Source: DAOMNN01 sp050486545
GTDB lineage: Bacteria; Pseudomonadota; Gammaproteobacteria; Burkholderiales; Rhodocyclaceae
NCBI GenBank assembly: GCA_050486545.1
Contig: JBJHDM010000021.1
Coordinates: 1 to 50,437 of the forward strand
Reading direction: 5' to 3'
DNA: 50,437 nucleotides
Shown: positions 15,331-24,579 of the stretch, piece by piece
Layout: the number at the start of each line of letters is the position of its first letter
How positions within the stretch are numbered: position 1 is the first letter of the stretch
The notes under the pieces: model-generated
Told to the model about the DNA's origin: nothing
Seen by the model: only the letters and a program-made list of their open reading frames with translations
The model's database searches: none
Program-made: the position numbers and the translations under genes

Positions 15331-17952
15331 TCAAAGCCGCTCTTCGACCCAGGGCTTCACGCTTGCCAGCGCATCGGGCAGGCGGCTCGCATCGGTTCCA
15401 CCCGCCTGCGCCATGTCGGGGCGGCCACCGCCCTTGCCCCCGACCTGTGCGGCCACCATGTTGACCACGTCGCCGGCCCGCACCTTTGCGGTCAGGTCCG
15501 CGGTCACCCCGGCGATCAGGCTGATCTTGCCATCGGCCACCGAGGCAAGCACGATCACGGCCGATCCGAGCTTGTCCTTGAGGCGGTCCACCGACTCGCG
15601 CAAGGTCGACACGTCGGCCCCATCGAGCGTCGTCGCAAGCACCTTGCTGCCGGAAACCTCGATGGCTCCCGCCGCGATGTCGGCCCCCTGGTTGGCAGCC
15701 AGCTTCGATTTCAGGCGCTGCAGTTCCTTTTCCAGCGCACGGGCGTTGTCGAGGATCGCAGCCACCCGCTCGGCGACTTCGTCGGGCTGTACCTTGAGCA
15801 GGGCCGACATACCCTGCACGCGTCGCTCCTGCTCCTGCACGTAGCGCAGCGCATTGGCACCGGTAATCGCTTCGACGCGACGAACGCCCGCCGCGATGCC
15901 GCCTTCCGCAACGACCTTGAACAAGCCGATGTCCCCGGTGCGCGCCACGTGCGTGCCGCCGCACAATTCGGTCGACGAACCGATCGACAGCACGCGGACC
16001 TCGTCGCCGTACTTCTCGCCGAAGAGCATCATCGCGCCGGTCGCACGCGCATCGTCGAGCGACATGATCCGGGCGCATGTCTCCGCGTTGGCGAGGATCT
16101 CGGCATTGACGAGTTCTTCGACCTCGCGGATCTCCTCGGCACTCATCGGCGCGTTGTGGGTGAAGTCGAAGCGGGTCTTCTCGGGGTCGACGAGCGAACC
16201 CTTCTGCTGCACGTGAGCGCCGAGCACCTCGCGCAGGGCCTTGTGCATCAGATGCGTGACCGAATGGTTGCGCGCGGTTGCGGCGCGGGCGGCGGTGTCG
16301 ACACGGGCGCTGACCTCCTGGCCCACCGACAGCGTACCGGTACGCACCACGCCGTGGTGCCCGTGCACCGCCGCCTGGACCTTCTGCGTATCCTCGACGG
16401 CGAAGATCCCGGCGCTTCCGCGCAGCTCGCCCCGATCACCGACCTGCCCGCCCGACTCCGCGTAGAACGGCGTCTGGTCGAGCACGACCACGCCGAACTC
16501 GCCCTCGGCCAGTTCATCGACGGCGCTGCCATCCTTGTACAGGGCGAGAACGCATCCACGGGTCTCGAGCCCGTCGTAGCCCTCGAAGACCGTTTCCGGC
16601 CCTTCGTACTCGAGCGCCGCCGCCATCCGGAACTTTCCGGCTGCCCGCGCCTGCTCGCGCTGGCGGGCCATGGCGGCATCGAAGGCGTCCGCATCGACAC
16701 CGAAGCCACGCTCACGGCAGACGTCCGCCGTCAGATCGAGCGGAAAACCGAAGGTATCGTGCAGCTTGAACGCGGTCTCGCCGTCGAACACCTTCACGCC
16801 GTCCTCGACCATGCGCCCGAGTTCGGATTCGAGGATCTCCATGCCATTCTGGATCGTCGCGAAGAAACGCTCCTCTTCCTGCCGCAGCACCGCCGACACG
16901 CGCGACTTGTTCTCGCGCAGGTCGGGGTAGGCTTCACCCATTTCGGCCGCCAGGTCGGCGACGAGACGGTGGAAGAACGGTGCTCGCACGCCAAGCTTCC
17001 AGCCGTGGCGGATCGCACGGCGGATAATGCGTCTCAGGACGTAGCCACGCCCTTCGTTGCCCGGGATGACCCCGTCCGAGATCAGGAAGGAACAGGCACG
17101 GATGTGATCGGCCAGCACCTTGAGGCTGGGGCTCGCCAGGTCGGTGCATCCGGTTTCACGCGCCGCGGCGGCGATCAGGTTCCGGAACAGGTCGATCTCG
17201 TAGTTCGAGTGCACACCCTGCAGCACCGCGGCGACCCGCTCCAGGCCCATGCCCGTGTCGACGCTGGGCTTGGGCAGCGGATGCATGGCGCCCTGGTCGT
17301 CGCGGTTGAACTGCATGAACACGACGTTCCAGATCTCGATGTAGCGGTCGCCGTCTTCTTCCGGGCTCCCCGGGGGGCCTCCCCAGATCTCGGGGCCATG
17401 ATCGTAGAACACTTCGGTGCAGGGGCCGCAGGGGCCGGTGTCGCCCATCATCCAGAAATTGTCCGACGCGTAGCGGGCCCCCTTGTTGTCCCCGATCCGT
17501 ACGACCCGTTCGGCCGGAACCCCCATCTCCTGCGTCCAGATGGCGTACGCTTCGTCATCCTCGGCATAGACGGTCACCCACAGCCTGTCGGCCGGGAGCC
17601 CATACACCCGGGTAAGCAACTCCCACGCATAGGAAATCGCCTCGCGCTTGAAGTAGTCCCCGAAGGAAAAGTTGCCGAGCATCTCGAAGAACGTGTGATG
17701 CCGCGCCGTATAGCCGACGTTCTCGAGGTCGTTGTGCTTGCCGCCCGCGCGGACGCACTTCTGGGCCGTCGCCGCCCGCGTGTAGGGACGCTTGTCGAAG
17801 CCGAGGAAGACGTCCTTGAACTGGTTCATCCCGGCATTGGTAAACAGCAGCGTGGGGTCTTCGTGCGGCACGAGCGAACTGGACGCCACGGCCTGGTGGC
17901 CCTTGGACTCGAAGAACTTCAGGAATTGCTGTCGGATCTCTGCACTTTTCAT
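15331..17952 (-). CDS. alaS: Alanyl-tRNA synthetase
   Basis: 873 residues, full length. It charges tRNA-Ala and edits mischarged Ser/Gly. From the N-terminus: the class II catalytic core (RQQFLKFFESKGH, FTNAGMNQFKDVFLG, RHHTFFEMLGNFSFGDYF), the tRNA-recognition region, and the editing domain with the zinc/editing motif HLMHKAL. CGGTHV follows, and then the C-terminal coiled-coil and DHH-linked domain (GKGGGRPDMAQAGG). ATG 17952 was chosen because MKSAEIRQQFL is the family start; longer in-frame extensions have no homology. The downstream DUF302 gene is probably read with it. Confidence 0.98.
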   Translation of the reverse strand: MKSAEIRQQFLKFFESKGHQAVASSSLVPHEDPTLLFTNAGMNQFKDVFLGFDKRPYTRAATAQKCVRAGGKHNDLENVGYTARHHTFFEMLGNFSFGDYFKREAISYAWELLTRVYGLPADRLWVTVYAEDDEAYAIWTQEMGVPAERVVRIGDNKGARYASDNFWMMGDTGPCGPCTEVFYDHGPEIWGGPPGSPEEDGDRYIEIWNVVFMQFNRDDQGAMHPLPKPSVDTGMGLERVAAVLQGVHSNYEIDLFRNLIAAAARETGCTDLASPSLKVLADHIRACSFLISDGVIPGNEGRGYVLRRIIRRAIRHGWKLGVRAPFFHRLVADLAAEMGEAYPDLRENKSRVSAVLRQEEERFFATIQNGMEILESELGRMVEDGVKVFDGETAFKLHDTFGFPLDLTADVCRERGFGVDADAFDAAMARQREQARAAGKFRMAAALEYEGPETVFEGYDGLETRGCVLALYKDGSAVDELAEGEFGVVVLDQTPFYAESGGQVGDRGELRGSAGIFAVEDTQKVQAAVHGHHGVVRTGTLSVGQEVSARVDTAARAATARNHSVTHLMHKALREVLGAHVQQKGSLVDPEKTRFDFTHNAPMSAEEIREVEELVNAEILANAETCARIMSLDDARATGAMMLFGEKYGDEVRVLSIGSSTELCGGTHVARTGDIGLFKVVAEGGIAAGVRRVEAITGANALRYVQEQERRVQGMSALLKVQPDEVAERVAAILDNARALEKELQRLKSKLAANQGADIAAGAIEVSGSKVLATTLDGADVSTLRESVDRLKDKLGSAVIVLASVADGKISLIAGVTADLTAKVRAGDVVNMVAAQVGGKGGGRPDMAQAGGTDASRLPDALASVKPWVEERL

Positions 17953-18102
17953 GGCGACCGGTATCGGATTGGGCTTGGAACCGCGAAGCTGCGGGGGAAT
18001 TGTCGAGTTTAACGTGAAATGATGCGGAGGTAGGAGACGCAAGCGCTCGGAAGGCGCCGTCGCCGTCGCGGCACAGGGTGCAGTCCTCGACGGCGCATCG
18101 CC

Positions 18103-18108
18103 TATAAT
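18103..18108 (+). promoter_or_regulatory. Putative -10 box for the cobalamin adenosyltransferase gene
   Basis: A perfect TATAAT, 29 bases before the ATG at 18138, in the divergent alaS/adenosyltransferase gap. No good -35 hexamer at the usual spacing. Confidence 0.4.
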
Positions 18109-18137
18109 CGCTTTCACGACCTACGGAGGCAAAAGAG

Positions 18138-18689
18138 ATGGGGCACCGACTCTCCAAGATCTACACGCGCACCGGCGATGCCGGCACCACCGGACTGGGC
18201 GACGGCAAGCGGGTCTCCAAGGACAGCCTTCGCATCCATTCCCTGGGAGAAGTCGACGAACTCAACGCGGTCATCGGACTGCTCCTGTGCGAATCCCTGC
18301 CGGACGACGTTCGCACGCTGCTCACCGACATCCAGAACGACCTGTTCGACCTCGGCGGGGAAGTGTGCATTCCCGGCATGAGCATGATCACCGAGCGCCA
18401 GGTCGACGGGCTCGAGCGGGAACTGGACCGCCTCAACGCACCGCTCCCTCCCCTGAAGGAGTTCATTCTCCCCGGCGGTACCCGGCCTGCGGCACTCGCC
18501 CACCATGCCCGCACGGTCTGCCGTCGGGCGGAGCGCATGCTCGTCGCCCTCGCGAAGGACGAAGCGGTCAACGACGGGCCGCGTCAGTATCTCAACCGCC
18601 TGTCGGACCTGCTCTTCGTGTTGGGCCGTGCGCTCAACCGGGCCGGCGGGCGCGGGGACGTGCTGTGGCAAAAGGGAAAGAACGCCTGA
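18138..18689 (+). CDS. PduO-type ATP:cob(I)alamin adenosyltransferase
   Basis: 183 residues. It transfers adenosyl from ATP to cob(I)alamin, producing coenzyme B12 for mutases or ethanolamine/diol enzymes. The ATP-binding N-terminus YTRTGDAGTTGLGDG is the family signature, followed by the helix-bundle residues HSLGEVDELNAVIG, FILPGGTRPAA, CRRAERMLVAL and LNRLSDLLFVLGR. A GGAGG site precedes the ATG. No B12-dependent enzyme or cob gene is nearby, so its pathway cannot be told from context. Confidence 0.93.
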   Translation: MGHRLSKIYTRTGDAGTTGLGDGKRVSKDSLRIHSLGEVDELNAVIGLLLCESLPDDVRTLLTDIQNDLFDLGGEVCIPGMSMITERQVDGLERELDRLNAPLPPLKEFILPGGTRPAALAHHARTVCRRAERMLVALAKDEAVNDGPRQYLNRLSDLLFVLGRALNRAGGRGDVLWQKGKNA

Positions 18690-18994
18690 AGACGGCGCAT
18701 GCGGCCGATCGGGCCGTTCACGCCGCTGTACGGACAATCCACAATAGCCGCACCGTGGACCAGCGACTAATCTGTATGTTGAGCCGTCAGTAGCCTCGAG
18801 GCGGAATGGACGGAAAGGAACGCATACGGAGGGGGTACGGGAACCACCGGCCTCCGACGGCGCGGATCGCAGAGTCCGGCCTTTCCATCGTCCGCCCTGA
18901 AGTCGCTCCGCCGAAGAGGTCGCTGGGCCATCGCACCTTTGTTTCGCACGAACCCTCGTGCGATCCAGGTACATCACTTGACCAGGAGACAAGT
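18690..18994 (+). other. Intergenic region upstream of the TAXI transporter (about 305 bp)
   Basis: No gene is supported here. The TAXI gene frame stays open back to 18806, but the signal peptide and the AGGAG site fix the start at 18995. TCGCACGA (18944-18951) and TCGTGCGA (18956-18963) form a perfect 8-bp hairpin with a four-base loop, 31 bases before the start codon. No convincing promoter pair was found, although an ACAATA near 18740 is possible. Confidence 0.5.
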
Positions 18995-19978
18995 ATGAAA
19001 GGTATCGTCAAAACGATCGCAGCACTCATGACCGGTGCGGCACTCGTCACTGCGGGCGCCTCGTTCGCACAGGACCGCAGCGGCTGGCCGCGCGACCTCA
19101 CGGTTGGCACCGCCAGCCAGGGGGGGGTCTATTTCGTCTATGGCAACGGCCTGGCCGGCTATATCGGTGAATCCCTTGGCATCAACGCGAGCGGAGAAGT
19201 GACCGGCGGACCGGTGCAGAACGTGACCCTGGTGCAGATGAAGGAACACGACATCGGTCTGGTGACGATGGGTCCGATGTACGAAGCTTGGACTGGCAAG
19301 AGCGAACTGGCACCCGGACTGCCGCATACCGACGTGCGCGCGCTGTTCCCGATGTACGAAACCCCGTTCCAGTGCGTCGCAATGCGTGCTTCCGGCATCA
19401 ACTCCGTTGGCGATATCGCCGGCAAGCGTGTCAGCGTCGGTCCTGCCGGCGGCACCCCGGGCACCTACTGGCCGCGCTTCTTCGACAGCCTCGGTGTCAA
19501 CGCCCGCGTGTCGAACAGCGGTGCCGCAGACGCGGCCAGCCAGCTCAAGGACGGCCTGATCGACGCCTTCTGCTTCGCCGCCGGCCTGCCGATCGGCGCC
19601 TTCTCGCAGCTGGCCGCCGAAGCCGACGTCGTGACCTTCGCCTTCAGCGATGCCGAGCACGCGAAGATCCTCGAGGCCTTCCCGGAAGTGTCCAGCTTCA
19701 CCATTCCGGCCGGCACCTACACCGTGCAGACGAACGACCAGAACTCGGTCGCGATGTGGAACTTCGCGGTTGCCCACAAGGACATGCCGGCGAGCCTGGC
19801 CTACGAGGTCACCAAGCTGGTGATGGAGAACAATGACCGCATGGTCCAGATCCACGCCGCCGCACGTGCGACGCTGATCGAGAACGTCGGCAACAACGGC
19901 TTCCTGCCGTTCCACGAAGGCGCCGTCCGTTACTACGGGGAAAAGGGCGTGGACATCCCGGCCAACCTCAGGGACTGA
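18995..19978 (+). CDS. TAXI-family TRAP transporter solute-binding protein
   Basis: 327 residues with a Sec signal peptide (residues 1-25, cut after SFAQ). TAXI proteins are periplasmic binding proteins of TRAP transporters; glutamate or 2-oxoglutarate is bound by one studied member, and most ligands are unknown. The family pattern is visible in LTVGTASQGGVYFVYG at the start of the mature part, the VGPAGGTPGTYWPRFF segment, and FCFAAGLPIGAF. AGGAGAC precedes the ATG. The fused permease follows after 102 bases holding a hairpin, so the binding protein is likely made in excess. Confidence 0.92.
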   Translation: MKGIVKTIAALMTGAALVTAGASFAQDRSGWPRDLTVGTASQGGVYFVYGNGLAGYIGESLGINASGEVTGGPVQNVTLVQMKEHDIGLVTMGPMYEAWTGKSELAPGLPHTDVRALFPMYETPFQCVAMRASGINSVGDIAGKRVSVGPAGGTPGTYWPRFFDSLGVNARVSNSGAADAASQLKDGLIDAFCFAAGLPIGAFSQLAAEADVVTFAFSDAEHAKILEAFPEVSSFTIPAGTYTVQTNDQNSVAMWNFAVAHKDMPASLAYEVTKLVMENNDRMVQIHAAARATLIENVGNNGFLPFHEGAVRYYGEKGVDIPANLRD

Positions 19979-20002
19979 GCGTCACCCACCCCTGAAACCG
20001 AT

Positions 20003-20044
20003 GGGCCAGAGACTGCCGCGACACGGGCGCTCTGGCCCTTCTTG
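20003..20044 (+). terminator. Hairpin between TAXI binding protein and permease genes
   Basis: GGGCCAGAG (20003-20011) pairs with CTCTGGCCC (20030-20038), followed by TTCTT. The T-run is short and interrupted, so partial termination (attenuation) is more likely than a full stop. This fits the common excess of binding protein over permease. Confidence 0.6.
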
Positions 20045-20080
20045 TCAGTACATCGAGAACAGCACCGGGAGGCATCCCAA

Positions 20081-22285
20081 ATGACCAGCCAATCGCCCCA
20101 AGAGGCGACAACCGCCGACAGTGGCAACGACTTCGAAATCCGCGACAAGGAGAACATCGCCGCCGGCGTCGATGCCGAGGTCGTCGTTTCCAACCAGCGG
20201 GTGTTCACCGGCAAGCTCGGCCTGCTCTTCGCCGCGGCCTGCGTCGTCTACACCGCGTTTCATGTCGGGGTGATGAACCTCTACCCGCTCGAGACCTGGA
20301 TCTATCGCCTGATCCACGTTTCCGGCGGTCTGGCGCTCGGTTTCATCTTCTTCTCGGCTCGGGCTTTCCCGGCCGAATCCGGCGGCAAGCAGTCCGCCAC
20401 GCCGCTCGAATGGATTCTTCTGCTTCCTGCCGCGGTTCTCATCTTCACCGCGTTGGGTCAGATCATCTTTGCCATCGCCACCGGCGACCTCGTGCGCACC
20501 GGTGCGCCGAAGGACAAGCTGTTGACGACCTACGGCTACCCCATCATCGCCGGTACGGCGCTGGCATTGCTCGCCTCCTGGACCTCGCCGGTACGCAACC
20601 GAGGCAAGATCGCCCTGCCCGACGTGCTGCTGGCCGTCGCCGCCATCACGGTTGGCGCGTACATCATCTCCCACGCGGAATTCCTGCGTATCCGCGCACA
20701 GGTCTTTCCCCATATCAACGACATGTACGCCTCGATCGCAGGCATCCTGCTGATTCTGGAATTGACCCGCCGCCTTGCGGGCCTGGCGCTGGTCATCATC
20801 GTCGCGATCTTCATCGCCTACGGCTTCGTCGGCCCGTGGCTGCCCGGCGTACTCGAGCACCGCGGCTACGCCCCGCAGCGCTTCTTCGCCTTCCTGTATA
20901 CCGACAATGGCGTGCTCGGCCCGACGACGGCCATCTCCTCGACCTACATCATCCTGTTCATCACGTTCGCAGCCTTCCTGCAGGCGAGCCGCGTCGGCGA
21001 ATACTTCGTAAACTTCGCCTTCGCCGCGGCCGGCGGCGCACGGGGCGGCCCGGCCAAGGTCGCGGTGTTCTCGTCCGCCCTGATGGGCACGATCAACGGC
21101 ACCTCGGCGGGCAACGTGGTGTCGACCGGTTCGCTGACGATCCCGCTGATGAAGCGCGTGGGCTACAAACCGCAAACCTCGGCCTCGATCGAAGCTGCCG
21201 CTTCGTCGGGCGGACAGATCCTGCCGCCGATCATGGGTGCCGGCGCCTTCATCATGGCCGAGATCACCGGCATCGCCTACGCCGATATCGTGATTGCGGC
21301 CATCATCCCTGCGGCGCTGTACTTCCTTTCGATCTATTTCATGGTCGACAAGGAAGCGCTGAAGAAGGGCATGCGCGGCCTGCCCCGCAACGAATTGCCC
21401 GAGTTCGCCAAGCTCGCGCGCCAGGCCTTCCTGTTCATCCCGATCTTCACCCTGATCGGCGCCTTGTTCATGGGCTACTCGGTCATTCGCGCCGGTACGT
21501 TGGCGATGGCCGCCGCTGCCGTCGTGAGCTGGTTCACGCCCTTCCGCATGGGCCCGAAGCAGATTCTGTACGCCTTCGAGATCGCGGCACGGATGTCACT
21601 GCAACTGGTGGCGGTGTGCGCCGCCGCCGGTGTGATCGTCGGCGTCATCGCACTCACCGGCATCGGCACCCGCTTCTCGTCGATGCTGCTCGGACTGGCC
21701 GGCCAGAGCCAGCTCATCGCGCTGTTCTTCGCGATGTGCGTATCGATCATCCTCGGGATGGGCATGCCGACCACGGCCGCTTACGCGGTGGCCGCCAGCG
21801 TCATCGCCCCGGGCCTGATCCAACTGGGGATCGAGCCGCTGACCGCGCACTTCTTCATCTTCTACTACGCAGTCATGTCGGCGATCACCCCACCGGTTGC
21901 GTTGGCCGCCTATGCCGGTGCCGCGATTGCGCAATCGGATCCGATGAAGACCAGTGTCGAAAGCTTCAAGATTGGCCTAGCCGCCTTCGTCGTGCCATTC
22001 ATGTTCTTCTATGCATCTCCGCTGCTGATGCAGGGCGAATGGCACCAGAACCTTCATGCCTTCGTAACGGCCGCCTTCGGCATCTACCTGCTGGCCTCGG
22101 GGATTCAAGGCTGGTTCTTCGGCAACGTCGGCAACGTGCTGCGCATCGTGCTCGTCATTGCCGCACTGGCAATGATCGCGGGCGGCCTGATGTCGGACAT
22201 CATCGGTCTGGGTGCGGCGGCGCTGGTGTTCGTGATCCAGAGGAAGTTCATCAACCCCAGGAACGTCGCGCGCGGCCTGGATTGA
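20081..22285 (+). CDS. TRAP transporter fused 4TM/12TM permease (TAXI type)
   Basis: 734 residues. TAXI systems carry the small (DctQ-like) and large (DctM-like) membrane parts as one chain. Here a hydrophilic N-terminus of about 45 residues is followed by about 16-18 hydrophobic helices. The DctM-like half shows the conserved GTINGTSAGNVVSTG and SSGGQILPPIMGAGAF segments and GMGMPTTAAYAVAAS. It should work with the preceding binding protein, taking up its ligand on a Na+ gradient (known for the TRAP class, not tested here). GGGAGGC lies before ATG 20081. Confidence 0.93.
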   Translation: MTSQSPQEATTADSGNDFEIRDKENIAAGVDAEVVVSNQRVFTGKLGLLFAAACVVYTAFHVGVMNLYPLETWIYRLIHVSGGLALGFIFFSARAFPAESGGKQSATPLEWILLLPAAVLIFTALGQIIFAIATGDLVRTGAPKDKLLTTYGYPIIAGTALALLASWTSPVRNRGKIALPDVLLAVAAITVGAYIISHAEFLRIRAQVFPHINDMYASIAGILLILELTRRLAGLALVIIVAIFIAYGFVGPWLPGVLEHRGYAPQRFFAFLYTDNGVLGPTTAISSTYIILFITFAAFLQASRVGEYFVNFAFAAAGGARGGPAKVAVFSSALMGTINGTSAGNVVSTGSLTIPLMKRVGYKPQTSASIEAAASSGGQILPPIMGAGAFIMAEITGIAYADIVIAAIIPAALYFLSIYFMVDKEALKKGMRGLPRNELPEFAKLARQAFLFIPIFTLIGALFMGYSVIRAGTLAMAAAAVVSWFTPFRMGPKQILYAFEIAARMSLQLVAVCAAAGVIVGVIALTGIGTRFSSMLLGLAGQSQLIALFFAMCVSIILGMGMPTTAAYAVAASVIAPGLIQLGIEPLTAHFFIFYYAVMSAITPPVALAAYAGAAIAQSDPMKTSVESFKIGLAAFVVPFMFFYASPLLMQGEWHQNLHAFVTAAFGIYLLASGIQGWFFGNVGNVLRIVLVIAALAMIAGGLMSDIIGLGAAALVFVIQRKFINPRNVARGLD

Positions 22286-22301
22286 ACCTAACGGCAACCG
22301 T

Positions 22302-22331
22302 AGCGGGTGCCGGCTCGCGCCGACACCCGCT
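22302..22331 (+). repeat. Hairpin between TAXI permease and UspA gene
   Basis: AGCGGGTG and CACCCGCT close a stem that continues after one mismatch with CGGC/GCCG around a four-base loop; 30 bases in all. No T-tract follows. The UspA ribosome-binding site begins about 10 bases later. Confidence 0.65.
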
Positions 22332-22352
22332 GCAAGGCAAGGAGAGCATTAC

Positions 22353-22835
22353 ATGTACCGACACGTATTCGTCGCGATCGACGACAGCGATACGTCACGC
22401 AAGGCCCTGGAAGAGGCAATCACGGTCGCCCGGGTCCACAGCGCGACGCTGGAGATCGCCCATGCCGTCGACGAACAACTCGTCCATGTATTTCACGCCG
22501 GCGGCGTCACCACGACGAGCACGAACCAACTCAAGCACGCCCTGGTCAGCAGTGGAGAGGACGTTCTTTCGCGTGCGCTCGAACAGGCCCGGGCCGCCGG
22601 CATACAGGCCCGCACCCATCTGCTCAAGGGCCACGGCGAGCACACCGACGACCTGATCGCCGGGGCCGTACACGATTCGGGTGCGGATCTGCTCGTGGTC
22701 GGATCGCATGGCCGGCGCGGTGTTCGCCGTCTGCTGCTCGGCAGCGTGGCCGAAAATCTCGTCCGCAAGGTCGGCGTGTCGGTCCTCATCGTCCGGGGTC
22801 ATCACGAAGATGCCGAACCCCGAACCGGTATCTGA
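22353..22835 (+). CDS. Universal stress protein UspA, ATP-binding type
   Basis: 160 residues, one Usp domain. The nucleotide motif G-2x-G-9x-G-S is present (GSHGRRGVRRLLLGS), placing it in the ATP-binding class. The start MYRHVFVAIDDSDTSRKALEEA is typical. It is the third gene of the TAXI transporter unit, 67 bases after the permease. In Halomonas the UspA-like TeaD is co-encoded with, and regulates, the TRAP transporter TeaABC, so a similar control role is a reasonable inference here. AAGGAGA precedes the ATG. Confidence 0.92.
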   Translation: MYRHVFVAIDDSDTSRKALEEAITVARVHSATLEIAHAVDEQLVHVFHAGGVTTTSTNQLKHALVSSGEDVLSRALEQARAAGIQARTHLLKGHGEHTDDLIAGAVHDSGADLLVVGSHGRRGVRRLLLGSVAENLVRKVGVSVLIVRGHHEDAEPRTGI

Positions 22836-22854
22836 CCGGGGAGCACTTCCCCGG
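22836..22854. terminator. Symmetric hairpin between convergent uspA and aroG
   Basis: CCGGGGA (22836-22842) pairs with TCCCCGG (22848-22854) around five bases, filling most of the 30-base gap between two convergent genes. It is symmetrical, so it could end both transcripts, but neither side has a long T-run. Confidence 0.5.
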
Positions 22855-22865
22855 CGCTGAACCGC

Positions 22866-23951
22866 CTATTCGAGTGTCGCCGCCCGCGCGACACGACGAT
22901 TGCGAACCCCCTCGGCCAGCATCTCGAGCACGCCGAGGGTGTCCTCCCAACTGATGCATGCGTCGGTAATGCTCTTGCCGTACTCGAGTTCCTTGCCCGG
23001 CACGAGGTCCTGACGCCCTTCCTTGAGGTGGGACTCGACCATCACGCCGATGATCCGGTCCTCGCCCGCTCCAAGCTGGTTCGCCACGTCCTGCGCCACC
23101 TCGATCTGCAAACGATGCTGCTTGCGGCTGTTGGCGTGCGAACAGTCGATCATGACCTTGGCGGGGACCCCCGAAGTCGCGAGGTCATTGCACGCCGCAT
23201 CGATGCTTGCCGCATCGAAGTTCGTGGTCTTGCCGCCGCGCAGGATGACATGGCAGTCCTCGTTGCCACGGGTCGACACGATCGCCGAATGGCCGGCCTT
23301 GGTGACCGACAGGAAGTGATGGGGTGACTGGGCGGCCTTGATCGCATCGACCGCGATCCGGACGTTGCCGTCCGTCCCGTTCTTGAACCCGACCGGGCAG
23401 GACAAGCCCGAGGCGAGTTCGCGATGCACCTGGCTTTCCGTCGTCCGCGCACCGATCGCGCCCCAGGAGATCAGGTCGGCGATGTACTGCGGCGTGATCA
23501 TGTCGAGGAACTCCGTTCCCGCAGCGAGCCCCAGTTCGTTGATTTCCCACAGCAGCTTGCGCGCCAGGCGAACGCCTTCGTTGATCTGGAAGCTGTTGTC
23601 CAGGTAGGGGTCGTTGATCAGCCCCTTCCAGCCGACGGTCGTGCGCGGCTTCTCGAAATAGACCCGCATGACGATGAGCAGATCGTCCTGCAGCCGGTCG
23701 GCTTCGCCCTTGAGGCGGCGAGCGTACTCCAGTGCCGCATCCGCGTCGTGGATCGAGCAGGGCCCGACGATCACGAGCAGGCGGTCGTCGGCGCCGAACA
23801 GGATCCGGTGGATCGCCTGGCGGGTATGGAATGCGACTTCGGCCGCCTTCGGCGTCGCGGGAAACTCGCGCAGCACATGGGCGGGAGGAATCAGTTCCTT
23901 GATTTCCTGGATCCGGACATCGTCGATATGGATCTTTACCGAAGCGGACAT
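22866..23951 (-). CDS. aroG: 3-deoxy-7-phosphoheptulonate synthase (class I DAHP synthase)
   Basis: 361 residues from ATG 23951 (MSASVKIHID); ATG 23966 would add five residues and neither has a strong ribosome-binding site. It condenses phosphoenolpyruvate and erythrose-4-phosphate, the first step of the shikimate pathway. Class I signatures are IKELIPPAHVLREFPAT at the N-terminus, the LLVIVGPCSIHD active-site segment, RVYFEKPRTTVGWKG, IGARTTESQVHRELASG, CHVILRGGK and MIDCSHANS. Such enzymes are usually feedback-inhibited by one aromatic amino acid; which one cannot be told from the sequence by eye. Confidence 0.93.
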   Translation of the reverse strand: MSASVKIHIDDVRIQEIKELIPPAHVLREFPATPKAAEVAFHTRQAIHRILFGADDRLLVIVGPCSIHDADAALEYARRLKGEADRLQDDLLIVMRVYFEKPRTTVGWKGLINDPYLDNSFQINEGVRLARKLLWEINELGLAAGTEFLDMITPQYIADLISWGAIGARTTESQVHRELASGLSCPVGFKNGTDGNVRIAVDAIKAAQSPHHFLSVTKAGHSAIVSTRGNEDCHVILRGGKTTNFDAASIDAACNDLATSGVPAKVMIDCSHANSRKQHRLQIEVAQDVANQLGAGEDRIIGVMVESHLKEGRQDLVPGKELEYGKSITDACISWEDTLGVLEMLAEGVRNRRVARAATLE

Positions 23952-23991
23952 GCTGGAGACACTCATGTAAACGAAGGAGAAGCGCTCGATT

Positions 23992-24579
23992 CTACTCCGC
24001 CTGCACGCGGAGTGCGTGCTTGGGACGGAACACCTTGATGACCGAAGCATCGGCCTCGATATAGGGCCCTCCCACGAGATCGATGCAATAGGGGATGGCC
24101 GCGAATACGCCAACATGCTTCACGCTCCCGTCCGAATCGCGCACACCCTCCAGCGTCTCGCGGATCGACTTCGGCTGACCCGGCAGATTCACGATCAGGC
24201 ACTGCCCCCGGATCACGGCGACCTGGCGGGACAGGATCGCCGTCGGCACGAAATTCAGGCTGATGCGGCGCATCTCCTCGCCGAACCCGGGCATTTCCTT
24301 GTCGCCCACGGCGAGCGTGGCCTCGGGTGTGACGTCACGTGGCGCCGGACCGGTTCCGCCCGTCGTGAGGATGAGCGAACACCCGCTATCGACGAGTTCG
24401 ACCAGGGTGCGCTCGATCATCGCGCGTTCGTCCGGAATCAACCGGCACTCGGCCTCCCAGGGAGACGTCAGCGCACCGGTCAGCCAGTCCTTCAGGGCCG
24501 GTATGCCCTGGTCTTCGTACGTTCCGTCGGAGGCCCGGTCGCTGATCGAGACCAGGCCGATTCTTGCGTGTTCGCCCAT
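23992..24579 (-). CDS. mog: Molybdopterin adenylyltransferase Mog
   Basis: 195 residues. Mog adenylates molybdopterin so that MoeA can insert molybdenum. The MoCF fold signatures are IGLVSISDRASDGTYEDQGIP near the start, LTTGGTGPAPRDVTPEAT (the substrate loop) and NLPGQPKSI. Two ATGs in tandem (24582, 24579) follow AAGGAG; the second gives the better spacing and shares one base with the darP stop (TGATG). It is translationally coupled to darP. The bioC-like downstream region does not extend the operon, since aroG begins 40 bases on. Confidence 0.93.
   Translation of the reverse strand: MGEHARIGLVSISDRASDGTYEDQGIPALKDWLTGALTSPWEAECRLIPDERAMIERTLVELVDSGCSLILTTGGTGPAPRDVTPEATLAVGDKEMPGFGEEMRRISLNFVPTAILSRQVAVIRGQCLIVNLPGQPKSIRETLEGVRDSDGSVKHVGVFAAIPYCIDLVGGPYIEADASVIKVFRPKHALRVQAE

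Noticed and set aside
15949..18012. Long open frame on the + strand (687 codons) opposite alaS
   Set aside because: It is antisense to a full-length, clearly conserved alaS, has a low-complexity Arg/Val/Asp-rich composition and no motif. A shadow frame of a GC-rich gene.
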